A DNA stretch of 64,000 nucleotides from Mytilus trossulus (taxonomy: Eukaryota; Mollusca; Bivalvia; Mytilida; Mytilidae). A model generated the notes under the pieces. It saw only the letters and a list, made by a program, of their open reading frames with translations. It was not told the DNA's origin and made no database searches. The translations under genes were made by a program, and so were the position numbers. Positions within the stretch are counted from its first letter, which is position 1. Every line of letters begins with the position of its first letter. Below are positions 50,546 to 59,830 of the stretch, in pieces. The stretch lies in assembly GCF_036588685.1 (NCBI RefSeq), contig NC_086375.1, positions 11,215,916-11,279,915 on the forward strand, in the 5' to 3' direction.

Positions 50546-50640
50546 CAGAGGCGGATCCAGGGGGTGGTCACCCGGTGCCGGTGACCACCCCTGGGTTTGC
50601 AAGAATGGTAAACCATGTACCAAAAAATGGTGCACCTTGA
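50546..50640 (+). repeat. GGATCC-type MITE fragment
   Basis: AGAGGCGGATCCAGGGGGTG with an inner hairpin GGTGGTCAC/GTGACCACC. Only the left end is recognisable. Confidence 0.5.
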
Positions 50641-51149
50641 ACATTTTGAAAAATAAATTCGATCAAATCAATTTGTCTATCGTAATCACCAGTCATAAAG
50701 TTGTCATTACTTACCTTAAGGCTAAATACATGTACCTCCACTTAACAGGTATGTTTATACAATGATCATGTAATCAACAATCGCTAATTACTTGGTCGAT
50801 TTATTTGATTTTAAGGTGTAAAAATGAAGAGACAGTCTTCAATCTTAGATGTTTTAGCAGGTCATTTATACCTTTTTTTACATTACGTTTATCTAAATTT
50901 TTAAAAATTGTAAAATAACTAAAATAACCAATAATATTTTTTTACCGTGATGCCAAAATTCAAAAATAATTTTAAAGTTTTAAAGTCACATAAATATTCT
51001 ATATTGAATGAATAACCCCGTTCCATCATCTGTTTGTCTAAAAGTTTCGTTCTTTCAAAATTGTTAGTACCTTATACCCTCTTTCCTTCAGGAAACGCAA
51101 AAAATCAGCCCCTCTGGTGTACCAACGACTTGTAAGGACCTAGCATTAA

Positions 51150-51705
51150 TACAAATAAAAATAAAAAACCCGACTTACATATAAGTACAAACGACATTGG
51201 TTTTGTAAAACAATCAACACATAAATTAACAAACGAAGAGAAATTTAATTTGATAAGAAATCATTTCCAACCTGGAATAAACTACAACTTTCCTATAAAA
51301 AAATATGCAGGAAGAACAGACTGTTTCAGCTGAATTGCCTAAATCGCTATGATGGGCTAGTGTACTTACCTTCACAAGAAGGAGCTTACTGTATATACTG
51401 TGCTCTGTTTGGGGTTGCTTGTTTGGGAACATTATTATGCAAACCACTAACAGATATGGCACATGCAAGTACTAGACGTTACGATCATTTCGGCCGTGAT
51501 GAGAAATCATGTAAAAAAAGTAATACTGAAGCTAGAGCAAAAGCTCAACTTTTTCTTGACAACATTGAGCAAAGGACTACTGATATTCAAACATTTATTG
51601 ATAAGTGCATGCGTTCTGCAAGGTATTACAATTATTTAACAGGGCTTAGATATTCCTATAGGCACAAATTGTGCTTCTTTGTTACCTTTGATTCGAGCTG
51701 AATTG
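51150..51705 (+). pseudogene. hAT/ZMYM1-like transposase N-terminal fragment, frameshifted
   Basis: One frame reads STNDIGFVKQSTHKLTNEEK and on to FQPGINYNFPIKKYAG (to about 51312). The next frame continues RLFQLNCLNRYDGLVYL, GAYCIYCALFG and HASTRRYDHFGRDEKS, ending at a stop near 51699. Together they resemble the DUF/TTF-type zinc-finger N-terminus of hAT-derived ZMYM1-like proteins. A frameshift follows an A-run, and no catalytic hAT part follows, so this is a decayed fragment. The family call comes from memory of its motif order. Confidence 0.6.
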
Positions 51706-52199
51706 TAACTTTGTGAATCGTGGCAAAACTACTAATACTAGTAATTTTTTTTATAGATTGTTCATGAAGAAAAAACACATCATTGTGAATAAAAAGAAAT
51801 CTATGAGATAGAAATTTTAAATAAAATATGGGAAAATAGATTTTATTAACTTATTAAGCAATACATTCACAATTTTTTTCTTCTTTATACAATTAAATAG
51901 TATTCCACATGAATTGAAATTTCGCAGATATAGGCAAAGAACTAGAACGATTATCATGTGAAGCCTTCTTAAAAGTAAATGTTATTCTTATATGAGTAAG
52001 CAAAGTCCCTTTCTTATCAAGTTCATTCGGTTAGAAAGTTAGGAATGGAATAACATCATCATTTCTTTTAGTACGTAAATCGCCATCATGTCATTTTAGT
52101 GTGGTGCGAGTTTACTGTGGGACGACTTTTGGAAAGGTGCGAGCTCACCCATTGTAATTCGAGTTTGCAACAGAACGATCTTTGGAAAATCGTACGACT

Positions 52200-52209
52200 G
52201 TCACGTGAG
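52200..52209 (+). promoter_or_regulatory. CLEAR-like E-box upstream of NPC2
   Basis: GTCACGTGAG, 66 bp before the NPC2 ATG, matches nine of ten positions of the CLEAR consensus GTCACGTGAC bound by TFEB/MITF-type factors at lysosomal genes. Confidence 0.5.
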
Positions 52210-52274
52210 TTGAGTGTATCACAGGATTGAAGTTGTCAAGAAGGAAATTGTATAAACTATTTTCACCGAACAAA

Positions 52275-52362
52275 ATGGACAAATTTATAGCTGCTGTTAT
52301 CCTGGTTGTGTGTATGTCTGTAGATTTTAGCTCAGGAAAAACACCGTTCCATACTTGTAAAA
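52275..52362 (+). CDS. NPC2: NPC2 exon 1: signal peptide
   Basis: Encodes the signal peptide and GKTPFHTCK; donor GTGAGT at 52363, one base carried to exon 2. Confidence 0.9.
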
Positions 52363-55048
52363 GTGAGTTTTGTAAATAATATCACTATCAATCAGTATCA
52401 CAATCAGGCATCTGTCTCGCTCTGCAGAAAATTGCATGATTATTTTTCACATGCATGTTACTTTATTTATCTTAGCATTCACAGAATAAGAAATCATGAA
52501 CACACAACTTCAAAAAAATATGTTGCAAGAAAATTGTTATTATTTCTGGTCAACTGACTTGGCGCACACTATAAATGTCTTCTTCCAGTTGGTTCTAGTG
52601 AACACAGTCTTGACAAAAAATGAGTTCTAAAATTGCTCAGTTTTACAGTTTGTAGTTTCAATTCCCTTAGAGTTGTTTTTTACTGAGTTGTTAACTATGT
52701 TTGTGCCTTCAAAGTCTACAAAGGGTGACTGTTTGATTGTCCTTGTGGTTTTGCTTTTTACCAAAAATTTGTCAGGTTTGATAGCTGGGACCAAATTAAA
52801 CCCTCAACCACTTTGTATAGAAATACTAGTCTTTGGCTTGTTCTTCTGGACTGTAGGTTTTCAAGTTCAAGCACTGTTAGCATTTTGGTGAATGATCCTT
52901 CTTCTCTTGATTTATAGTCCCCTGTGATGAATCAGGCTGCTCTTCTTTGGATTCTTTCTAATTGGTAACGGTTGATGTTGTTTGATGTATAAGGGTCACA
53001 TACAATTGCCCCATATTCCATCGTAGATCTCACTCATGAAATTTACATATACATTTATGCTGTTTTCTTCCAGTCTTTTGGGCAAAATCTTAGATCGGTC
53101 TAAGAAAGCCTATTGTAGAATTTACTTTCTTAGTTACATTTGAAATGTGGGTGGTCCATTTCAGATCGTCTGATATCTGTAGTCCCAGGTATGGATTGTA
53201 CTTACTGTAACAGGCATAATATTGACACTTCCAAAATAAAAAAGCATTTCCCTATAACATCTACCAAATAATTTTAGCTACCAACAGGGTTTTGCCTAGG
53301 GTTTTGAAAGGTGTTTATAGAATATGGAAAACTTCACAATATGGTAAAAAAAAATCCAATTAATAAGGAAAAGGGGAGACCAGGGTTCTAAAATATGATC
53401 AATAACAGATAAAAGGCAAATTTTGTAAAGAATGAAGAAAATGAAGGTAGCTTAAAAAATGAAAGAATACACAATTGAGTATCAACCCATCCACATTTCC
53501 CTTCATGTCTGTAATTGGGGAAACAAACATTTTTGTTGTCTTTTAACAAATTGCCGTTGTTTTTATTTCAGGTGGATCATCTAAAGTAACAAATGTAGTT
53601 ATTCCAGGATGTGATGCTCCCCCTTGTAAGCTGAAGAAAGGATCAAGTGCTGCTATGTCAATATCATTTACTGCAGGTATAATCAATGGATACATTGTAT
53701 ATTATATATACTTTTGAATAATACAACAGGTTAATCTAAACTAATGCCATCGGGAATTCATCTAAGACAACAATTTGGATCAAATTTATACCTGTTTAAA
53801 ACTGAGAGAAAAGTGTACATGTATCACAAATACATTTGTAATTTTCTTGCTGATTTTCATACATTATATATACAGGGTTAGCAAAACCCTGCTGGTTATA
53901 TGAGTATTGACCAGCCCAGTGTTGTGAATTTTATTTGTGCTTCCTGATTATGTCAATGGATAAGCAGGCAACAATCTATTAATCACTTCTTTAATACAGT
54001 ACACATGTATCAAGGTATAGTTGATGCCATGAAGTTAAATTTATATCAATAGATATAGGAAGATGTGGTATGAGTGCCAACTCTCCATCCAAATAATTTA
54101 TAAAAGTAAACCATTATAGGTCAAGGTACAGCCTTCAATACGAAGCCTTGGCTCACACCAAACAGCAAGCTACATAAAGAGCCCCAAAAAATTAGTAAAT
54201 GTAAAACCATTTAAATTGGAAAATCAACGATCTTATCTATATAAAAAATATGTTTGTTTTCAGGAGAGGGGTATACAAAGGTAACAGCAAATGTCCATGG
54301 TGTAATTAGCTACATACCAGTTCCATTTACACCACCAAATGTGGATGGATGTCATAATAGTGGTCTAACCTGTCCTTTGACAAAGGGAAAGAACTACGTT
54401 TACAATAATACCATTCCCATTAAAAGCAGTTATCCAAATGTAAGTTATTTTAGTAATATCACAATTTAAGATTTTACAATGTTTTTATTATTTTATTGTA
54501 AAAAATAATTTAATGCATTATTTGTCTTCAATATAATATATTTCTCATGAAATAGCAAATTGTTGATTCCTCAATCTGAATTTCTAGTTTCGTGGCTTTA
54601 GCAATTTCAAATCTAACCTGTTACATTTTGAAATTGAAGGGGAAGGTGTTCAGAAGTAAACTTCCTGGTATGAAGTTCTTGGATACATGCATGTTGAAGA
54701 TATTTGTACATAATTTAGTTGATGTCACTGATAAACTAAAATAGTTTTAACTAATAATTAGAAGTTCTAAATGAAGCAACTTTATAATTACACAAACACA
54801 TAAACTCCAGTTAAAAATGTACACAGGAAATTGTAATTTATATACTAGTATAATTGACATGATTATTTTGTTTATTTTATCTAAGTAGAAAAACCACACA
54901 GGAAGTTGTTTGATGTACTTGATTTTACCTTGCATGATTATTCTTTATATATATATTTCAGTTGCAACTTGTAGTAGAATGGGAGCTTCTGGATGAGAAC
55001 AATAAAGACATTCTATGTATTGAAATTCCAGCTGAAATAGTTGATTAA
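52275..55048 (+). CDS. NPC2: NPC2 sterol-transfer protein (ML domain), complete, 4 exons
   Basis: Exons 52275-52362, 53572-53676, 54264-54439 and 54962-55048 join in frame to 151 aa, the same length as human NPC2. A signal peptide (MDKFIAAVILVVCMSVDFSS) is followed by a secreted ML (MD-2-related) domain. Six cysteines (HTCK, PGCD, PPCK, DGCH, LTCP, ILCIE) are in the places expected for the three NPC2 disulfides. Motifs VHGVISYIPVPF, DGCHNSGLTCPL and LVVEWELLDENN mark it clearly. NPC2 binds cholesterol in the lysosome lumen and passes it to NPC1. NNT is a potential N-glycosylation site. The stop is TAA at 55046. Invertebrates often have NPC2 paralogues; whether this is the housekeeping copy cannot be told here, but the CLEAR-like site suggests it is. 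Confidence 0.95.
52363..53571 (+). other. NPC2: NPC2 intron 1
   Basis: About half is an antisense LINE remnant (52640-53215). No other recognised element. Confidence 0.7.
52640..53215 (-). mobile_element. Non-LTR retrotransposon (LINE) reverse-transcriptase remnant
   Basis: Minus-strand translation gives YLGLQISDDLKWTTHISNVT, RSTMEYGAIVCDPYTSNNIN, YQLERIQRRAA (then a stop), FITGDYKSREEGS and FLYKVVEGLIPAIKPDKFL, the C-terminal end of a LINE ORF2 after the RT domain. At least one stop and a frameshift make it dead. It lies antisense in NPC2 intron 1. Confidence 0.85.
53572..53676 (+). CDS. NPC2: NPC2 exon 2
   Basis: Encodes GSSKVTNVVIPGCDAPPCKL to ISFTA; acceptor TATTTCAG, donor GTATAA. Confidence 0.92.
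53677..54263 (+). other. NPC2: NPC2 intron 2
   Basis: Right half is a GATGTGGT-family copy; a small CAGGGTT/AACCCTG hairpin lies near 53875. Confidence 0.65.
54052..54247 (+). repeat. GATGTGGT-family repeat, 5' half
   Basis: GATATAGGAAGATGTGGTAT, CCATTATAGGTCAAGGTACA, TTGGCTCACACCAAACAGCA, then decay to CTTATCTATATAAA. It stops just before the polypyrimidine tract of NPC2 exon 3. Confidence 0.75.
54264..54439 (+). CDS. NPC2: NPC2 exon 3
   Basis: Encodes EGYTKVTANVHGVISYIPVP to IPIKSSYPN; acceptor GTTTTCAG, donor GTAAGT. A GATGTGGT-family repeat ends about 17 bases upstream. Confidence 0.95.
54440..54961 (+). other. NPC2: NPC2 intron 3
   Basis: AT-rich; nothing recognised. Confidence 0.65.
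54962..55048 (+). CDS. NPC2: NPC2 exon 4 and stop
   Basis: Encodes LQLVVEWELLDENNKDILCI and EIPAEIVD, then TAA; acceptor ATATTTCAG. Confidence 0.95.
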   Translation: MQLVVEWELLDENNKDILCIEIPAEIVD

Positions 55049-55101
55049 GAGCATGAACAATCTAAACAAGGACATCTATGATATTTTTTTCCTCATTCCA
55101 A

Positions 55102-55107
55102 AATAAA
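55102..55107 (+). terminator. Candidate NPC2 polyadenylation signal
   Basis: AATAAA 54 bases after the stop. Another AATAAA at 56535-56540 in a low-repeat stretch could end a longer 3' UTR. Confidence 0.4.
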
Positions 55108-56629
55108 CATTATGTAAGGGAGGTAATCACTCAATTAATTGTACACTTTCTATAATAAAACAAACTTAAAAAATCTCCCCCAAATTTGATGAAAGCAATA
55201 TTTCCGAACCTTACATTTAGTAGTTAAAACATGTTTTAGTATTGATTGTAGAGGGTGTTACCCCTATCTTACAGTATACACAAGAGGATTTAGTTTAAAT
55301 CAATGTATTGTAAAATTCCCCACCAAGGCATGGGTGATGTTTTACTAGCTCATCTTGTGTGTACTGTATATTATTACTATGTATCACTTGCACAACTTTG
55401 TTTAATGTTGACCAAATCTCAGAAAATAATATTTGTTTTGTTAAACATTTGTTACGTTTACTATGATATTGTTATGTACATATATGTGTTCCATAGGATG
55501 GAGCAATTTAACATTTTTCTGTAGACAATTCAAATTGATTATTAGAGACACATGCATTTTTAAGATGAAGCATCATTTTCTCCTATAATATATGACTACT
55601 TGCCTTATTTGAAAAGAAACTTGCTAAAATCAAAATAATAATATGCTTCCCTACCATGGTTAAAAGGAAAGTAAAATTCTGAGACAATTGCAACAGCAAA
55701 TTATGTTTCCAAATTGTCAGTAGAGCAAGATTTACCAATATCCAAATTTAAGAAATAGAGCTCAGATTTAATTTAAAATCTGAAGGCAAGTGTGCATATT
55801 TATTTTATACAAAAAAATAACACAATGATATTTTTTTTATTCCGGAAAATAACTTTACTAGACATGTTACTTGTACATTTTGGTTTACATGTGTTTGTTG
55901 TTATTTTTGAAAGTCAGATTTGAGATGAATGGGATGGTTGTTTTTACTTTCCTAATGTATGAATGGACAAATTACAATCTTTAATTGATTTTCATTAGTG
56001 TATTAATTTAACACGACTGCATTTTTTTCTTGATCGGTATTTAGAGTGCCTAGTGAAAATGTCGGAATTGTGTGGAACTAACTGGTAAAAGAATGTTGGT
56101 TATCTAACTTTTTATAGCTTTGAATAATATCAAAGTTTACTAAAAGATTATACTGTAAATGCTTGTTAGCTAGAATTGGTAATTGTTAGAAATGCATAAT
56201 ATGGATTTATATCAGCAAGATCATATTTGTATAATGAAACTATGTTATTATTAATATACATTGTAGTGTTCAGATAAACATAACTTTTTAACAATTCTTT
56301 TTTGGTGTTTTAACAAATGTCCTTAAAGCAAATAATCTTTTTTACTTATTTTCTAATTACATTGTAGTTTAATATACTGTAATATTGTCAGGAAGAAATC
56401 TCTTTGAAATATGATTAATGATCTGTTTATGCTTTTGACAGTTTTGTAATCTTTAATATAAGAGAAAATCAAGCTTGCTTTTATATTGTCACTTCACATT
56501 TATATACAAATGAGCATTTTATATGTCTATTTTCAATAAAAAAATCTTTCTGTTAATTTTTCTGTTTTGATATTCAGTGTATATGGGACAATTATTGTTT
56601 AGCTAAATGTTTTCTGCAATGTGTGGACT

Positions 56630-56960
56630 AAAATTGAGAATGGAAATGGGAAAGCATTAAAGAGACAACAACCCAACCAAAGAGCAAAAACAGTCAAAGA
56701 CCACCAATGGGTCTTAAACACCGTGAGATAATCCTGGAAGAGGCAGGCTTCAGCGGGCCCTTAAACTAAAATGTGTGTTATTTCAGTGAAAAGGGATGTC
56801 AAACTAAACTTCATGAACTAAAATTAAAAAATCATACAAGACAAACAAAGACAAAAGGCTCGGACCTCCTGACTTGGGACATGCAAAAATGTGACAGGGT
56901 AAAACATGTTTAGTGAGATCAACTGCTACCTCGAGCCAATCTAGAAAGAAGAAAAAAACA
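56630..56960 (-). repeat. Dispersed repeat with CCCATTTCC tail, minus copy
   Basis: Starts AAAATTGAGAATGGAAATGG, the inverse of the tail at 4590-4615, then AGAGACAACAACCCAACCA and a GACCTCCTGACTTGGGACA body. Confidence 0.55.
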
Positions 56961-57099
56961 CACTAATACACACATTAAAACTCTGTTTAAAAGAAGTATT
57001 AGTCTGATGTCAGAATAGGTAACAAAAGAAAATGTAAAAACAACTTCTTAGTCCTTGGTCTAGGACATGTTGAAGTTGCAGAAAAAATGGACTACTGTA

Positions 57100-57740
57100 T
57101 TTTCGGGCCAAGTGAGCTTTTCCCATTACTTTTCATTTGTCGTCGTGCGTCGTCTGTTGTTGACTTTTACAAAAATCTTCTCTAAAACTACTGGGCCAAA
57201 TTAAACCAAACTTGGCCACAATCACAATTGGGGTATCTAGTTTTAAAAATGTGTCCGTTGACCGGGCCAACCAACCAAGATGGCCGCCAGCCCGCCACGG
57301 CTACAAATAGATTATAGGGGTAAAATGCAGTTTTTGGCTTATAACTCAAGTAACCAAAGCATTTCAAGCAAATCTGACAAGGAGTTAAATTGTTGATCAG
57401 GTCTAGATCTATCTGCCCTGAAATCTTAAGATGAATCGGACAACCCGTTGTTGGGTTGCTACCCCTGAATTGATAATTTTAAGGAAATTTTGCTGTTTTT
57501 GATATTATCTTGAATATTATTATAGATAGAGATAAACTATTAACAGCAATAATGTACAACAAAGTAAGATTTACAAATAAGTCAACATGAACGAAATGGT
57601 CGATTGACCTCCTAAGGAGTTATTGTCCTTTTAATCAATTTTTAACAATTTGCATAAAATTTGTAAATTTTTACTAACATTTCCCACTGAAACTACTGGG
57701 CCAAGTTCATTATAGATAGCAAGAATGTTCAGTAAAATAA
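57100..57740 (-). mobile_element. CTCAAGAGCC-type element, inverted copy
   Basis: Inverse of the 37326-38178 body: GGTAAAATGCAGTTTTTGGC, CTACCCCTGAATTGAT, TTTTGATATTATCTTGAATA and ACAAAGTAAGATTTACAAAT all match in reverse order. The left end TTTTCGGGCCAAGTGAGC is the element's 3' terminus. Confidence 0.7.
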
Positions 57741-57839
57741 GTTGAATAAACACATCACCATCACCAAAACCCAATTTTGTCATGAATCCATCTGCTTCCT
57801 TTCTTCAATATTTATATGACCGCAAAAAAAATTAAAAAA

Positions 57840-58670
57840 ATTTTGGTTGTATATTGGTATCACCCCATCATCCAAAGACAGATGATTTCCAGATAACTTT
57901 AGTATAAGTAAATAGAAATACATGTACATAAAAAATAAAAGCAAGATTAATAACCATGAAAGGATGGTTGGGATTGATTTTGGAGGTTTTGGTCCCAACA
58001 GTTTAGGAATTAGGGGCAAAAAAGGGGCACATATAAGTATTTTTCTTGGTTTTCACTCAATAACTTTAGTATAAATAAATAGAAATCTTTGTAATTTAAT
58101 CACAAGGTTTATGACCACAAAAGAAAGGTTGGGATTGATTTTGGAAGTTTTGGTCCCAACAGTTTAGGAATGAGAGGCCAAAATTAAACTTTGATTTTAT
58201 CAAAAATTTTGTTATTGGGGTTCTTTGATGCTGAATTAAACTGTGTATGTAGATTCTTAATTTTTGGTCTTGTTTTCAAATTGGTCTACATTAAGGTCCA
58301 AAGGGCCCAAAATAACACTTAGTTTGACCAAGGATTTGGACTATACAAAACCTTGGTTTTACTTTAACCAAAAGTCAATTCATGGGGTTCTTTGATATGC
58401 TGAATCTAGACATGTACCAGACTTAGATTTTTGATTGTGGGTCGAGTTTTCAAGTTGGTCCAAATCATGGTCCAAAATACAGCTTTGTTTGATTTCATAA
58501 AAAATTGAATATATGGGGTTCTTTGATATGCTGAATTTAACCATGTATTCAGATTTTTTATATTTAGGCCCCTATATGAAATTGGTCCACATTGGGTTCA
58601 AAAGGGTTCTAAATTGAAGTTTATTTGATTTCATCAAAAAAAAAATTATATGCTAAATTAAACGTATTCA
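57840..58670 (+). repeat. Internally repeated dispersed element
   Basis: GGTTGGGATTGATTTTGGA with GGTCCCAACAGTTTAGGAAT occurs twice (about 57966 and 58128). GGGTTCTTTGAT with GCTGAAT follows at about 58218, 58385 and 58518, each followed by AGATTT and TTGGTC words. Confidence 0.7.
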
Positions 58671-59103
58671 ATGCATCACTGGGAAATTGTTGTGTCATGG
58701 ATTTCGATACCATAGATTACTCAAAACTTTTACTAAATTCTTCTATAGATACAAAGATTTGATTAATAAATTTGACTGTACCTGTAGAAAACTAATTAAT
58801 GCAGTTTAACATAGAACCCTATATGAAAGACAAAGAAATACACATGTAGTGCATACAATATCTGGAGGGGGAGTCGGAAAACTAATACATAAACTCAATA
58901 TTCATAACACCAATAAAAATTTATAGCAATTACTATCCACATTGATCTGTATTCACACCTTTTTAATTATTTTTTTTAAAGAATATGAAAATTAGTGTAA
59001 AGGAAATTGCACACAAACTTCGGTAAATATATGGTGGCTTTATAAGGGTATCTGTTAACGAAAAGACTTATTAATAAATTTCCTCAGCTGCTGCTATCAA
59101 ACC

Positions 59104-59205
59104 CACAGGCACTTGTCTCAGAATTTTTTTTCCCTATATACCTTATTATAACACGTGTTGTAATAAGGTATATAGGGAAAAAAAATTCTGAGACAAGTGC
59201 CTGTG
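59104..59205. mobile_element. 102-bp fold-back MITE with 8-bp target duplication
   Basis: Two 51-bp arms (CACAGGCACTTGTCTCAGAA at the outer end, ATAACAC/GTGTTGT at the centre) differ at one base and have no loop. ATCAAACC lies directly on both sides (59096-59103 and 59206-59213). An 8-bp duplication fits hAT-type transposition. Confidence 0.9.
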
Positions 59206-59269
59206 ATCAAACCGTTGAAGAAATAACTCCTACAGGTTTCCAGGAGCCCTGGATGACTTGATTTACTTT

Positions 59270-59430
59270 ACAGATGAGGATTTAGGGGGGTCCAAGGGGC
59301 CTGCACCCCCCTTTTTGAGAATAAAATTTGGTTGCTTATATAGGGAATCACTGAAGCGTGGCGAAATCGGGTCCCCTTTAAGACAGCAAGTGGGCCCCCA
59401 CTTATGAAAATTTCTCGATCCGCCACTGCT
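59270..59430 (-). repeat. GGATCC-type MITE, copy in opposite orientation
   Basis: The minus strand reads CAGTGGCGGATCGAGAAATT, GCTTCAGTGATTCCCTATAT and TTTTATTCTCAAAAAG, matching 1613-1777 in order. Confidence 0.75.
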
Positions 59431-59470
59431 TTACCCAAATAAATTTGAAGTTTGGTTAAATTTGACCAAG

Positions 59471-59515
59471 GATTTGTATAGGCTGTATATATAGTTAACT
59501 ATACAAATCCTTGAT
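59471..59515. mobile_element. CAAGGATTTGTATAG palindrome, copy 2
   Basis: CAAGGATTTGTATAG and its inverse CTATACAAATCCTTG with GCTGTATATATAGTTAA between them; the longer centre suggests this copy is the less trimmed form of the palindrome at 16057. Confidence 0.7.
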
Positions 59516-59794
59516 TTGGACCCAGTAGTTTTTAATAGAGGAAAATATTTTTGTAAACGTTAACAGACGACGACGACGGACACACATTATATGTAACAGT
59601 TATAGTAGACACTCAGCCGTGGATTTAGTCAGACATATCTTTTTGTTTTACTCAACAATTTTAATAACAAAGTTTTGAGGAATATAAAAATCCGGAAATA
59701 CTTCGTCTTTAGTCCGATATGCGTCCAAAAGTTATTATTTCTGATTGGAGTTATTTCCCTTGGCCACTAAAAAGTTGGAAAAAAGTACATCGAT

Positions 59795-59830
59795 ATGTCT
59801 CATCAAGTGTCCTTAGAAGAACTCGAACAG
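59795..59830 (+). CDS. EXOC5: EXOC5 exon 1 (probable)
   Basis: 12 codons, MSHQVSLEELEQ, ending in phase 0 before GTATCA. Human EXOC5 exon 1 is of similar length (MATTAELFE). A CCGGAA ETS-like word lies about 100 bp upstream. Confidence 0.65.

Larger units (their letters stand above)
47276..52274. other. SNRNP48-NPC2 intergenic region (divergent genes)
   Basis: Between two divergent genes. Recognised content: two similar stretches near 48445-48520 and 48645-48715, a C16 run (49715-49730), a GATGTGGT-family head (49973-50090), a GGATCC-type MITE fragment (about 50546), and a hAT/ZMYM1-like fragment (51150-51705). No intact gene seen. Promoters of both genes must lie at its ends. Confidence 0.65.
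55049..59794. other. NPC2 3' side and upstream region of EXOC5
   Basis: The first 1.5 kb is repeat-poor and may be a long NPC2 3' UTR. After 56630 it is repeat: a CCCATTTCC-family copy, an inverted CTCAAGAGCC-type element (57100-57740), an internally repeated element (57840-58670), a fold-back MITE, a GGATCC-type MITE and a second CAAGGATTTG palindrome. No gene recognised. Confidence 0.65.
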
